Translations under genes and position numbers: made by a program
The notes under the pieces: model-generated
Databases searched by the model: none
What the model saw: the letters and a program-made list of their open reading frames with translations, nothing else
What the model was told of the DNA's origin: nothing
DNA from: Caballeronia telluris
Lineage (GTDB): Bacteria > Pseudomonadota > Gammaproteobacteria > Burkholderiales > Burkholderiaceae
Assembly: GCF_001544495.1 (NCBI RefSeq)
Contig: NZ_FCNZ02000001.1
Span: forward strand, 248,001 to 312,000
DNA length: 64,000 nucleotides
Reading direction: 5' to 3'
Shown: positions 1 to 8,436 of the stretch, in pieces
How the letters are laid out: every line of letters begins with the position of its first letter
How positions within the stretch are numbered: position 1 is the first letter of the stretch

Positions 1-390
1 GTTCTGATTGCCGGCCACGATGAGATCGCCATTGGGAAGCACGTCGACGACCGTCGCGCTGATCTGCGCGAGAAGACGGCCAGTGCGCTCGATTTTGCCC
101 TTGCCGCCGTAGTTGTCGCCGGCGCCGATCTGCGCCATGTTGTTGCCGGCGTACAGGGTGGAGACCTTGCCATTCAGCGCGAAGCTGGTGTTGGTCGAGG
201 TGTCCGCGCTATTGCTGGCCGAAGAGTTCTCGTACACCAGGATCGTGATGATGTCGCCAGTTTTTGATGCGCGGCGATCGGCCGTCAGAGACTGCCAGGC
301 GTCGGCATCGAAGAGGTTCGCGGCCGACGCGGCGGGCGACGTGGTCGCCAATGTCACGCATGCCATACACACGAGAATGAGACGGCGCAT
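1..390 (-). CDS. flgH: Flagellar L-ring protein FlgH (C-terminus cut by window edge)
   Basis: Outer-membrane L-ring subunit of the flagellar basal body. The 130 visible residues start with a signal peptide (MRRLILVCMACVTL, then an Ala-rich stretch) and contain FlgH-like segments such as NLFDADAWQSL, the GDIITILVYENSSASN region and a C-proximal VVDVLPNGDLIVAGNQ segment. The family is usually about 220-230 residues, so roughly 100 residues lie beyond the left edge. Oddity: FlgH is normally a lipoprotein, but no clear lipobox cysteine sits at the expected cleavage site; the two cysteines are early, within the hydrophobic stretch. The start ATG overlaps the flgA stop (TGATG), so the two are translationally coupled. 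Last visible gene of the fliQ-to-flgH operon. Confidence 0.88.
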   Translation of the reverse strand, partial: MRRLILVCMACVTLATTSPAASAANLFDADAWQSLTADRRASKTGDIITILVYENSSASNSADTSTNTSFALNGKVSTLYAGNNMAQIGAGDNYGGKGKIERTGRLLAQISATVVDVLPNGDLIVAGNQN

Positions 391-1157
391 CAGGACTGGT
401 CTCCGGATGACGACGGCGTCTCGCTGAGTGGCAGGCGGCCGATCGCTTCGTCGCGTGGTGCAATGAAAGTGCGGCTCACAGTGACGAGGCCTGCCGAGAT
501 GCTCGACATCGTGGGTTCGCCGCGCCGCACGCGCGCGAGCGTCGACAAGGGCAGCGCAGTAACGACGTCGCCGGGAGAAAGCGCCTGGGCCGCGTGTACG
601 ACACGCGTATCACGCGAGTACGCCACGCGACGCACGGCCTCGTTCCCACACGCAACGGTGGACGGATCGATATCGTCCCGACGGATCGCGACGCCGGCCG
701 CCACCGGATGCTCGATCCGCATGCACGAAGATGCGTGGACGCGCGTCATCGCTGGCGCCTGCTGCTCAGCGACGCGCGTGCCATACTCGATCACGATGGT
801 CCGCGACGCAATGTCGTTACCCTGCATCCACGGTGTGATGCCGGGCATTCGAAGGCGCGCGGCGCGGGCAAGCCGCGCAGTCGGCAGCTGGTTCGCTTTG
901 CAGCACCTGGGCAGGTTCGCGACGACGATCCGCGCGGCTTCGGTCTGCCACTGCGCGGGCAGAACCGATAGGTTCACAACGTCGCCCAGACGAACTTCCC
1001 GGTCCGCCACATTGGCTGTATCAAAGAACACGACTTGCGGCAGCGGAGATGTGGCGCAGGCGAATTCATTGGCGAGCGCGATGACGATCGCCAGCGATGC
1101 GGCGCGCATGCGCGCCCTGAATAGGGGTAGTAGCAATCTGAGGGAGCAACGGGTCAT
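390..1157 (-). CDS. flgA: Flagellar P-ring assembly chaperone FlgA
   Basis: Periplasmic protein needed to assemble the P ring (FlgI) around the rod. 255 residues. A hydrophobic export signal lies at about 12-36 (ARMRAASLAIVIALANEF), followed by a SAF-type beta-clip domain: an 'ADREVRLGDVVNLSVLP' segment and later 'VAAGVAIRRDDIDPSTVACG' and 'AAQALSPGDVVTALPL', which are typical SAF turns. The start at 1157 was chosen because AGGAA lies about 9 nt upstream and overlaps the flgG stop. It lies between flgG and flgH. flgI, often adjacent, is not seen. Identity rests on the SAF pattern plus position; the C-terminal 50 residues are poorly conserved. Confidence 0.82.
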   Translation of the reverse strand: MTRCSLRLLLPLFRARMRAASLAIVIALANEFACATSPLPQVVFFDTANVADREVRLGDVVNLSVLPAQWQTEAARIVVANLPRCCKANQLPTARLARAARLRMPGITPWMQGNDIASRTIVIEYGTRVAEQQAPAMTRVHASSCMRIEHPVAAGVAIRRDDIDPSTVACGNEAVRRVAYSRDTRVVHAAQALSPGDVVTALPLSTLARVRRGEPTMSSISAGLVTVSRTFIAPRDEAIGRLPLSETPSSSGDQS

Positions 1158-1168
1158 CGCGTCGGTTC

Positions 1169-1948
1169 CTAACGTTTGAGCCCGTTGGCGATAGACATCA
1201 GTTCGTCGCCGACCTGAACGAGGCGCGCGTTGGCCGCATAGGCGCGTTGAAAAAGCATGAGCTTGACGAGTTCGTCCGACAGCGTCACGTTCGATCCTTC
1301 GCCGTAGCCCTGCACGAGCGAACCGGCATTGTCCTCGCCGGGTTTGAGGCGCGAGAGCGCGACGCCGTCGTCCTGGATGCGATAGATGCCATCGCCCTGC
1401 GTTTGTAACGCGCGCGTGTCCGTCGGCATGACGAGTTCGATCTGGCCGATCTCGAGCGGATCTGCTTGATCGGGAAGCATGGCCGACACCCGACCGTCGG
1501 TACCGATGGTGAGCGCGGCGGCGTCATGCGGCACGGAAATCATTGCCTTGAGCGCCTGTCCGTTGGGTGCCGCGAGAAAACCGTCCGTGCCGACGTGTAA
1601 TGTGCCGCCGCGCCACAATGTCGCTTCGCTTGATGCGCGGTCGGATTGCAATTCGATGAAGCCATCGCCCTTGATCGCAACATCGAACGCGTTGCCGGTT
1701 TCATGCAGCACACCGGGGGTGAACACGCGTAGCGTGGGATCAACCGCGACGCCTGCCGCGACAGGTGCGGAACGCTGACCGCGCGCTACGTTTGCGGATA
1801 TCGCCCCGTCGGTCATCAGTTCGGAAAACGATGCTTCGCCACGCTTGAAAGCGGCGGTATTCATGTTGGCGAGATTGTTCGCCGTGATGTCGACCGCGCT
1901 TTGCTGCGCATTCAGACCCGTCGCGCCGATGTAGAAGACGTTGTTCAT
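1169..1948 (-). CDS. flgG: Flagellar distal rod protein FlgG
   Basis: Builds the distal rod of the flagellar basal body. 259 residues, close to the usual 260. The N-terminus has the rod/hook family helix and motif (ATGLNAQQSAVDITANNLAN, then NTAAFKRGEASF). The middle has the FlgG-type 'FDVAIKGDGFIEL' strand. The C-terminus ends with the conserved helix (EGSNVTLSDELVKLMLFQRAYAANARLVQVGDELM). The start codon overlaps the end of flgF by 4 nt (ATGA), so the genes are cotranslated. Of the two rod-like genes here this one has the better FlgG C-terminus ('GSNV' and 'QRAYAAN'), which separates it from flgF. Confidence 0.92.
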   Translation of the reverse strand: MNNVFYIGATGLNAQQSAVDITANNLANMNTAAFKRGEASFSELMTDGAISANVARGQRSAPVAAGVAVDPTLRVFTPGVLHETGNAFDVAIKGDGFIELQSDRASSEATLWRGGTLHVGTDGFLAAPNGQALKAMISVPHDAAALTIGTDGRVSAMLPDQADPLEIGQIELVMPTDTRALQTQGDGIYRIQDDGVALSRLKPGEDNAGSLVQGYGEGSNVTLSDELVKLMLFQRAYAANARLVQVGDELMSIANGLKR

Positions 1949-2658
1949 GCTGACATTTCTCCGAGACGCTGCAGGGCACTACCCATCATGTCGTCGTATG
2001 TGTGGATCAGTTTCTGGCCGGCTTCAATGCGCCGCACAGCTTCCATCATCTGCATCATGTCCGTGGCCAGTGTGACGTTCGACGACTCAAGATTGCCCTG
2101 GCTGATCTGCACCCCGTCTACGGGCGCCGCGCTCTGACCATCGGCAACGAAAAGGCCGCCATCGATGCGCCGCAACTTCGACGGATCGCCGAATTCGACG
2201 ACATTGATCACGGCCACAGGATCGCCGTTTTCGAGTACGGTGCCGTCCTTTTCGATACGCCAGTCGCCAGAAGAACTGACCACTACGTCGCCCCCAGAGC
2301 CTTGCAGCGGCCAGCCTTGGGCAGTCGTGAGTCGGCCGGACGCGTCGCGCGTGAAGGAGCCGACTCGCGTGTAGGCGGGACCGTCCGCTGTGGCCACTTC
2401 GAAGAAGCCGCGGCCATCGATCGATACATCGAGCGGGTTGCCAGTGTGGATGAGTTTGCCCGCCGAAAAATCCGTGCTCGTGGCGAAACCCGCTTCGTGG
2501 TTTTCAACGACCGGCACGGCGCTCGCCAACAGGTTCTGAAACGCAATGGCGCGCTTGTAACCGGGGCTCGCCGCGTTGGCAATGTTTTGTCCCGCGGTTT
2601 CCACGCGTCGCGTCTCCGACGCAATCAGGCGCGTGCCTAAAGCCATGATGCTATCCAT
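1945..2658 (-). CDS. flgF: Flagellar proximal rod protein FlgF
   Basis: Proximal rod subunit of the flagellar basal body. 237 residues, within the FlgF range (240-250). It has the N-terminal rod helix with 'ETAGQNIANAASPGYKRAIAF', the central 'NPLDVSIDGRGFFEVATADG' and 'YTRVGSFTRDASGRL' segments typical of FlgF/FlgG, and the C-terminal 'QGNLESSNVTLATDMMQMMEAVRRIE' helix. FlgF lying directly before FlgG and the MMEAVRRIE helix favour FlgF over another FlgG. Its end overlaps flgG by 4 nt; flhA ends about 40 nt upstream of its start. The assignment between FlgF and a second FlgG paralogue is by context. Confidence 0.85.
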   Translation of the reverse strand: MDSIMALGTRLIASETRRVETAGQNIANAASPGYKRAIAFQNLLASAVPVVENHEAGFATSTDFSAGKLIHTGNPLDVSIDGRGFFEVATADGPAYTRVGSFTRDASGRLTTAQGWPLQGSGGDVVVSSSGDWRIEKDGTVLENGDPVAVINVVEFGDPSKLRRIDGGLFVADGQSAAPVDGVQISQGNLESSNVTLATDMMQMMEAVRRIEAGQKLIHTYDDMMGSALQRLGEMSA

Positions 2659-2700
2659 GCCGATCTCGTGTTTAATGTCTCGTGTGTTGTGGTATCGCGG

Positions 2701-4827
2701 CTACGCCCGAACTAGCGCCGCGGTCGAACCTTGAGCTTCCCCGACTGCGTGCGACCGAGGCGCAGGGTGTGCCGGTGCAGCGTTCGCCTGACCGATGTCT
2801 ACCAGGCCGAACGAACGCAGATTGATCTGATGCGGAACCTCGTTCATGGACAGCACGACAAGCCGGGCAATGGCGCGTCGCGTGAAGGTTTTGAGGTGAC
2901 GCCGGATGTCGGGACGGCAGAGCAAGACCGGCGAAAGCCCTTTGCGCAGCATGGCGTCGCTTTGCGCCAGGAGTCGGGCCAGAAATGCTTCGGCCATGCG
3001 CGGGTCGACGACAAACGCGGCACCGTCCGCCGCCCCCAAGTTGTGCGCGATGGTCGCTTCCAGCGCGGGATCGAGCGTGAGCACGGCAAGCGTATCGTGA
3101 TCGCCTTGGGCGGCCTGGCAGATCGCATGACCGAGCCTCTGGCGGACTGTCTCGACAAGCATCAAGGGGTTCTTTTCATGACGGCCATTGTTCGCCAGCG
3201 TCTCCATGATGAGATCGATGTTGCGGACTGGCACCTGCTCGGCAAGCAGGCCCTGCAACACCTGCTGGATATCGCTCACGGCCAGCACGTTAGGCACCAG
3301 TTCCTCGACGAGACCGGGCTGACGCGTGCGCACGCCTTCAAGCATCGTCATCACGGCGGCGCGGGACAGCAGCATCGACGCATGCGCGCGAATGATCTCG
3401 ATAACATGCGTGATCAGCACCGTGACGGGATCGACGCACGTATATCCCTGCGCGCGGGCCGGTGCTTGCTGGTTAGCCTCGATCCATACCGCGGGCATGC
3501 CGAAGGCCGGATCGCGCGTCGCAATGCCCGGCAGGGGATCAGTGCGCGTTTGCGCATGGATCGCAAGAATGCGCTCCGGGTAGAGCGTGGCATGTCCGAA
3601 GCGGCTGCCGAACAGCGTGACGCGGTAGTCGTTCGCGACTAGACCCGCGGCATCGCGAAACACCACCGCAGGCACGACGAGGCCGACCTCCATGTGGAAC
3701 TGCTCGCGAAATGCGGAAATGCGTTCGGCGAGCACCGCTTGCATAGGCGTCCAGGCCGTCGAGAGGGCCGGGCCGAACAGTACTTCGATCGCAGCCAGCG
3801 CGGGCGTTTCGTTCTGCGTGTCGGCGGGTGCTCGCTCTCTTGCTTCGGCACTTGCCGACGAAGCAGGCGCGCGCTTCGATTGCTGCAGCAGGAAGCGTCC
3901 GCCGAGCGCTGCGAGCGCGAGCAGGGCCATCGGCCACTTGGGCATGCCCGGTAGAACGAGCAGCGCGGCGACTGCTCCGATCACGAGAAACTGGATCTTG
4001 GGAAAGCGCACAAGCTGACGCAGCACTTCGTGGCTGAGTTTGCCGTCCGCCGATGAGCGTGTGACGATAATGCCCGTGGCCACCGAGATCACGAGAGCGG
4101 GCACTTGCGTGACGATGCCGTCGCCGATTGTCAGTAGCGTGAAAGTGCGCATGGCGTCGCCGAGCGACATGCCCATCTGCGCTACGCCGACCGCCCAGCC
4201 GCCAAGGATGTCGATGAGCAGGATCACGATGCCCGCGATCGCGTCGCCTTTGACGAACTTGCTCGCGCCGTCCATAGAGCCGTAGAAGCCCGCTTCCTTT
4301 TCTAGATCTTTGCGGCGACGCTTGGCTTCGTCCTGGTCGATGAGACCCATGTTGAGGTCGGCGTCGATGCTCATTTGCTGTCCCGGCATGGCGTCGAGCA
4401 CGAAGCGCGCGGCGACTTCCGAAACGCGCTGGGCACCTGCTGTCACAACTACGTACTGCACGACGATCAGGATAAAGAAGACAATCAGCCCGATGACGAA
4501 GTTGCCTTGCACGACAAATTCGCCTATCGCACCAATCACCTGCCCAGCGGATGCGCCCGACAGAATCAACCGCGTCGCCGCGATGTTGAGCGACAACCGG
4601 AAAAGCGTGGCGATCAGCAGGAGCGACGGAAATGTCGAGAAATCGACCGGTCGCGCGACGTAGAAGGTCAGCAGCAGAATCGTGAAGGCAAAGGCAAAAT
4701 TCACGATGATGAAGAAATCGAGCGCGCTGGCGGGGATTGGCGTGAACAAGATCAGCAGAATCACGACGACGCCCAGCACGAGCGCGAGGTCGGACTGGTT
4801 GCGCAGTCGCTCGAGCAGCGCGTTCAT
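2701..4827 (-). CDS. flhA: Flagellar export gate protein FlhA
   Basis: Largest membrane component of the flagellar type III export gate. Its cytoplasmic ring docks chaperone-substrate complexes and conducts protons. 708 residues. About eight membrane helices fill residues 1-330, then a soluble C-domain. The FHIPEP family signature is visible: 'FPSLLLIATLFRLSLNIAATRLIL', 'VAARFVLDAMPGQQMSIDADL' and 'LIDQDEAKRRR'. The ATG at 4827 was chosen because it overlaps the flhB end (ATGA). The open frame extends further upstream, but that part lies antisense-free inside flhB and is Arg/Pro-rich noise. The last 30 residues are Ala/Pro-rich and not conserved. Confidence 0.95.
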   Translation of the reverse strand: MNALLERLRNQSDLALVLGVVVILLILFTPIPASALDFFIIVNFAFAFTILLLTFYVARPVDFSTFPSLLLIATLFRLSLNIAATRLILSGASAGQVIGAIGEFVVQGNFVIGLIVFFILIVVQYVVVTAGAQRVSEVAARFVLDAMPGQQMSIDADLNMGLIDQDEAKRRRKDLEKEAGFYGSMDGASKFVKGDAIAGIVILLIDILGGWAVGVAQMGMSLGDAMRTFTLLTIGDGIVTQVPALVISVATGIIVTRSSADGKLSHEVLRQLVRFPKIQFLVIGAVAALLVLPGMPKWPMALLALAALGGRFLLQQSKRAPASSASAEARERAPADTQNETPALAAIEVLFGPALSTAWTPMQAVLAERISAFREQFHMEVGLVVPAVVFRDAAGLVANDYRVTLFGSRFGHATLYPERILAIHAQTRTDPLPGIATRDPAFGMPAVWIEANQQAPARAQGYTCVDPVTVLITHVIEIIRAHASMLLSRAAVMTMLEGVRTRQPGLVEELVPNVLAVSDIQQVLQGLLAEQVPVRNIDLIMETLANNGRHEKNPLMLVETVRQRLGHAICQAAQGDHDTLAVLTLDPALEATIAHNLGAADGAAFVVDPRMAEAFLARLLAQSDAMLRKGLSPVLLCRPDIRRHLKTFTRRAIARLVVLSMNEVPHQINLRSFGLVDIGQANAAPAHPAPRSHAVGEAQGSTAALVRA

Positions 4828-5894
4828 GTGGCGCTCCGCTGTGAAGGCGCGAGCCCCGCGCGCAAGAAGAGTTCGGCTGTGTCGCGATACAGGCCGCCCG
4901 GAATCTCGCGTTCGAACGCGGCTTCGCGGAACAGCCGTCGCGCCAGCGCGCGCGACTCGATCACCGGGACGTTGTAGATGAAAGCGAGCCGCTTCAGACG
5001 CAACGCGAAGTCGCCGCTGCCGCGCGCGACGAGGGTGGGTGCATCCATTGCCGCGGGCTCGTAGCGCAGGCCGACCGCATAGTGAGTCGGATTTGTGACG
5101 AGCACGTCCGCTCCACGCATATTCCGCATGCTGGCGGAGCGTTGCAGCAGTTCGCGTTGAAGCTGACGGCGGCGCTGACGGATGCGCGGATCGCCCTCGC
5201 GCTGCTTGTGCTCCTGACGCACTTCGTGACGGCTCATGCGCATCTGTCTGGCGAATGCGCGGCGCACCAGCAACTGATCGATGACCGCAAAGATGATCGC
5301 TGCGAACAGAAGGGACGTCAGCAGCCTGAGACTGCGCGCGCTCAATGCTTGAGCGAGAGCGACAGCCGAAAGGGAGGCGTGATCGGCTGCGGTAATCGTA
5401 TCTGCAATGCAGACCCATGCAATTGCGCTATAGACGATCATCTTGAAGCATGCCTTGGCTGCTTCCGTCAGGATGCGCTTCGAGAAAAGCCGCTTGAATC
5501 CCTGTGCCGGATTCAGGCGGCTGAAATCGGCCTTGAGCGCGGCAGGCGCGAAGAGAAGCCCGGTCTGCATCAGCGAGCCCAGAAGCGCGCCCGCGACTGT
5601 TATGCCGATGAACGGCGCGATGCTGCGCACCGACCGTAGCATCAACTGGCCGATCCAGACCAGGATGCCCTGACTGCCCAGCGAGAGGAAGGCGGCGTCG
5701 CGCAGCGCGTGCGCGCCGATGAACGCGAGCGCTTGGGCGGTCTGGTCCCCCTTTGCCCACAGGTAAACTACGGCGCATGCGAGGCTGACTACGATGCCCG
5801 CATCGGGGCTGCGCGGCACCATGCCCTTCTTGCGCGCCCGCTCCAGCTTGTAGGCGGTGGCCTGCTCGGATTTGTTCTGGTCGTGATCAGACAT
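4824..5894 (-). CDS. flhB: Flagellar export switch protein FlhB
   Basis: Membrane component of the flagellar export apparatus that switches substrate class by self-cleavage. 356 residues. The N-terminus has the usual cytoplasmic 'SEQATAYKLERARKKGMVPRS' segment, followed by four hydrophobic helices (about 30-60, 85-115, 145-170, 185-215) and a cytoplasmic domain. The autocleavage NPTH motif is intact at residues 268-271 (VLVTNPTHYAVGL), so processing should occur between Asn268 and Pro269. The start is 3 nt from the end of fliR. The short C-terminal tail after 'IYNVPVIESRALARRLF' is normal for the family. Confidence 0.95.
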   Translation of the reverse strand: MSDHDQNKSEQATAYKLERARKKGMVPRSPDAGIVVSLACAVVYLWAKGDQTAQALAFIGAHALRDAAFLSLGSQGILVWIGQLMLRSVRSIAPFIGITVAGALLGSLMQTGLLFAPAALKADFSRLNPAQGFKRLFSKRILTEAAKACFKMIVYSAIAWVCIADTITAADHASLSAVALAQALSARSLRLLTSLLFAAIIFAVIDQLLVRRAFARQMRMSRHEVRQEHKQREGDPRIRQRRRQLQRELLQRSASMRNMRGADVLVTNPTHYAVGLRYEPAAMDAPTLVARGSGDFALRLKRLAFIYNVPVIESRALARRLFREAAFEREIPGGLYRDTAELFLRAGLAPSQRSAT

Positions 5895-5897
5895 GAT

Positions 5898-6656
5898 TCA
5901 AACCAGGGAAGAAAGAAAAGCGAGCGCCATGTTGATGAGGCGAAATACTGCAGGCGCGATCAGCCCCGTCGAAACGGACGCGACTACCAAAGTGGCGAGG
6001 GTCTTCACCTGCAAGCCGAGCATTAACGCATTCATTTGAGGCAACGTGCGAGACAGGAATGCGATCACGATGTCGATCATGAAGAGCGACAAGATGATCG
6101 CGGCTGCCGCGCCGAGTCCCGTCATCATCATGAGGCCCATGTAGGCGATGACCTCGCGCGCATCAATGCCGACGCGTGCGAAACCCGGTGGGAGGATCCG
6201 CGCGAACTGCGCGATCAGCCTGAGCAACTCGCCGGGGCCGTCGAGCGAAAAAAACATCACGCCGGCCACGAGCGTGAACATCGTGCCGAACAGCGGCGCC
6301 TGCTGTCGCGAGCCGGGGTCGATCACCATGGCAAGGCCATAGCCAGCCTGCACATCCACGACACGGCCAGCGAAAGACAACGCGCCGAATGCCGCCTGAA
6401 AGGCCAGGGCAATGACGAGTCCCAGCACCAACTCGACGCACGCGGCAACAACGAGTTCTCCGTTTCCCATCGTGGCAAGCGATGTCGACGGACTCGCGTC
6501 CGCCAAGCAGGCGCCAATCGTGAACGTGAGGCATACCCGAACCCGCAGCGGTATTTGCAGTTGGGAGAACGGAGGCGCTAGTACGAACAGTGGCCCGATG
6601 CGCAGGCAAAGCAGCAGCGTAGAGAGCCCCCAAGCGGTTGCGGCGAGAGGAAGCAT
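5898..6656 (-). CDS. fliR: Flagellar export gate protein FliR
   Basis: Forms the export gate together with FliP and FliQ. 252 residues, close to the usual 255-265. Six hydrophobic segments are spread over the length, with family features 'LRIGPLFVLAPPFSQLQIPLRVRV', 'GRVVDVQAGYGLAMVIDPGSRQQAPLFG' and a C-terminal 'SRTLPQMNALMLGLQVKTL'. Start: the ATG at 6656 is 2 nt after the fliQ stop and gives a standard N-terminus. The open frame continues upstream to 6884, but that extension runs across fliQ in another frame and has no FliR character. Confidence 0.95.
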   Translation of the reverse strand: MLPLAATAWGLSTLLLCLRIGPLFVLAPPFSQLQIPLRVRVCLTFTIGACLADASPSTSLATMGNGELVVAACVELVLGLVIALAFQAAFGALSFAGRVVDVQAGYGLAMVIDPGSRQQAPLFGTMFTLVAGVMFFSLDGPGELLRLIAQFARILPPGFARVGIDAREVIAYMGLMMMTGLGAAAAIILSLFMIDIVIAFLSRTLPQMNALMLGLQVKTLATLVVASVSTGLIAPAVFRLINMALAFLSSLV

Positions 6657-6658
6657 CG

Positions 6659-6925
6659 TCAACCGAGCGTGGGAATGATATTGAACAGGGACGTAGCGAA
6701 GCGCGTGAGACGGCCGAGCATCCAGGGCGCCATGGCAACGAGCACGATTGCGGCTACTGCGAGTTTCGGTACGTAACTCAGGCTCATTTCCTGGAGCTGC
6801 GTAACTACTTGAAACACGCTGACGGCCAAACCGACGATTAAACACGCCCCAAGAACCGGTCCCGCAACGACCAAGCCAGTCCACATCATTTGCGCCATAT
6901 ATTGGAGCGCTTGGTCGGTCGACAT
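6659..6925 (-). CDS. fliQ: Flagellar export gate protein FliQ
   Basis: Small two-helix gate subunit that packs around FliP/FliR. 88 residues, standard length. It has two membrane helices (about 15-40 and 52-75) and the conserved link 'QVVTQLQEMSLSYVPKLAVAA'. A GAGG ribosome site lies about 6 nt before the ATG. First gene of the visible operon. The gene normally next to it, fliP, is absent: the next gene upstream is a TPR protein 99 nt away on the same strand. The AT-rich 99-nt spacer (6926-7024) probably carries the operon promoter, but I could not assign convincing -35/-10 boxes. Confidence 0.95.
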   Translation of the reverse strand: MSTDQALQYMAQMMWTGLVVAGPVLGACLIVGLAVSVFQVVTQLQEMSLSYVPKLAVAAIVLVAMAPWMLGRLTRFATSLFNIIPTLG

Positions 6926-7024
6926 ATTCAGCCTCGTTTTATTGTCGTTAATTTATAGGCAGGAAGTCTAACAAAGCGAAGTAATAGTTCGTAATGCGAT
7001 ACATGTGAATTTTACACTTTTGTA

Positions 7025-8161
7025 TCAGATATGTTTTTTTGCGCCCTCCATCCGCAAGGCGATTAGCGACCCGAGCGACGGTCCCCCAGCGGTCAGCGAA
7101 CCCTCCATCGCCTGACGCATAACCTCGGTCGCGCGCGCCTGATCTCCCGCCTGCGAAGCGAGCAGGCTCGAAGCGAAGGCCGCCGCGAGGCATTTTGAGT
7201 CGAGGCGAAGCGCGGTCGTGACCAAGTGACGTGCCTCGTCGAAGCGCTGTTCGCGACAAGCAACGACAGCGAGCCCTCCGGGCGCTTCGGCGAAGCCTCT
7301 GTCGATGTGCGCGGCTCGTTCGAAGCACCTGCGCGCGGCGGCGAGATCGGCAGCAAAAAGGTGCGCCCATGCGGCGGCGGCCCACGAACCCGCATGAGAT
7401 TTCAACGTAGCGGCGGCGGAGTCCAGCATCTCGGCGGCCCGACCGAATTCCTGCCGCGCGAGCAGACACAGCCCCATGCCAAGCTGAACTCGGCCACTCG
7501 ACGGGCGCGCGGCTATCGCGCTCTCGAGGAGCGTGGACGCCGTGTCCTGCTCGCCTTCGTTCAGCGCGAGGAGTGCGAACACAGCCTGACAGTCTGGCGC
7601 GTCCGGGGTGAGAGAAGCGAAATGCCGGGCGAGTTCGAGCCGCGATGCGTCGAAACAGACGGTCGCCAGGGCGCCGGGCAATTCGCGGTCGAACTCGGCA
7701 TGTTCGAGGTGACGCTGGCCGAGTTGTATGGCTTCGTCGAGTTGCCCGAGATGATGCAGCACTCGCACGCCGAGCGTCACGGCGGGTGGCAACGCTTGTA
7801 CAGCCGGATCTTGGAGCAGCGCGAATGCCTCTTCGTAGCGTTCGAGCATCGCATTGGCGTAAGCGATGTTATAGCGCAAGGTCGGGTCGGTGCGTGCAGC
7901 GTCGAGCGATGAGAAATGCACGAGCGCGGTTGTGTAGTCTCCTTCCGACATGCAAGCCAGGCCGTGGAGATTGACGAGCGACGAGCTCAAGGCTCCCGGC
8001 GCCTCTTGGCGGCTCAGAATCTTGCGGCAGAGCGCGTATTGACCGGCATCAAAGGCAGCTTGCGCGGCGTGTTGTAGCAAATGGGTATTGTGCGGATCGA
8101 TCTCAAGGTAGTCGAGCCACTTGGCGAGTTCCGTTGGAGGGAGTGTCGAATTTTGAGGCAT
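7025..8161 (-). CDS. TPR-repeat protein, function unknown
   Basis: 378-residue soluble protein without signal peptide. It consists almost wholly of tetratricopeptide-like helix pairs from about residue 30 to 360, for example 'LVNLHGLACMSEGDYTTALVHF', 'RYNIAYANAMLERYEEAFALLQD', 'GRVQLGMGLCLLARQEFGRAAEML' and 'GFAEAPGGLAVVACREQRFDEARHL'. TPR proteins are scaffolds or chaperones. The gene lies 99 nt upstream of fliQ on the same strand, so it may serve the secretion apparatus (for example as a substrate chaperone), but nothing in the sequence proves this. It is divergent from the giant YD-repeat gene. The start at 8161 is the first ATG of the frame; no strong Shine-Dalgarno was seen. Confidence 0.75.
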   Translation of the reverse strand: MPQNSTLPPTELAKWLDYLEIDPHNTHLLQHAAQAAFDAGQYALCRKILSRQEAPGALSSSLVNLHGLACMSEGDYTTALVHFSSLDAARTDPTLRYNIAYANAMLERYEEAFALLQDPAVQALPPAVTLGVRVLHHLGQLDEAIQLGQRHLEHAEFDRELPGALATVCFDASRLELARHFASLTPDAPDCQAVFALLALNEGEQDTASTLLESAIAARPSSGRVQLGMGLCLLARQEFGRAAEMLDSAAATLKSHAGSWAAAAWAHLFAADLAAARRCFERAAHIDRGFAEAPGGLAVVACREQRFDEARHLVTTALRLDSKCLAAAFASSLLASQAGDQARATEVMRQAMEGSLTAGGPSLGSLIALRMEGAKKHI

Positions 8162-8436
8162 TGAGTATCCAGATATTTGGCTGACTTCGGACGAAAGCGC
8201 ACGCCATCATCCGCTCATGAAATTGCTGTTAGCAGTATGCGCTGCTGGCTTGCGACGCGCCAGCAGGCGCTGATGAGGATGACGCTCACGCAAATCATTC
8301 TCGGTGAATTTGTAAAGGTATGCAAAATATAACGCCCGACCCTTAACTCAGTTTGAATCGCACGGACAACCTGCATATAAACCGGACACGTTGAATCGGT
8401 GTCCAGATCGAACCATCATCTAGGTTGAGGTGCAAA
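8162..8436. promoter_or_regulatory. Divergent intergenic region upstream of the TPR gene and the giant YD-repeat gene
   Basis: 275 nt between two divergent genes must hold promoters for both. The part from about 8290 to 8350 is clearly AT-richer than its surroundings (it includes TGCAAAATATAACG near 8314-8333), suggesting a promoter, but I could not pair it with a convincing -35 box. The end contains the ribosome site TTGAGG (8425-8430), which decides the start of the next gene: the TTG at 8425 is part of this site, and GTG at 8437 sits 6 nt downstream. Confidence 0.45.

Noticed and set aside
4828..5418. 197-codon upstream extension of flhA
   Set aside because: It runs over flhB in another frame with Arg/Ser-rich noise; ATG 4827 overlaps the flhB stop and starts a normal FlhA.
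8425..8427. TTG start for the giant YD gene
   Set aside because: It forms part of the TTGAGG ribosome site; GTG 8437 gives the family-typical MVAIFTG start at proper spacing.
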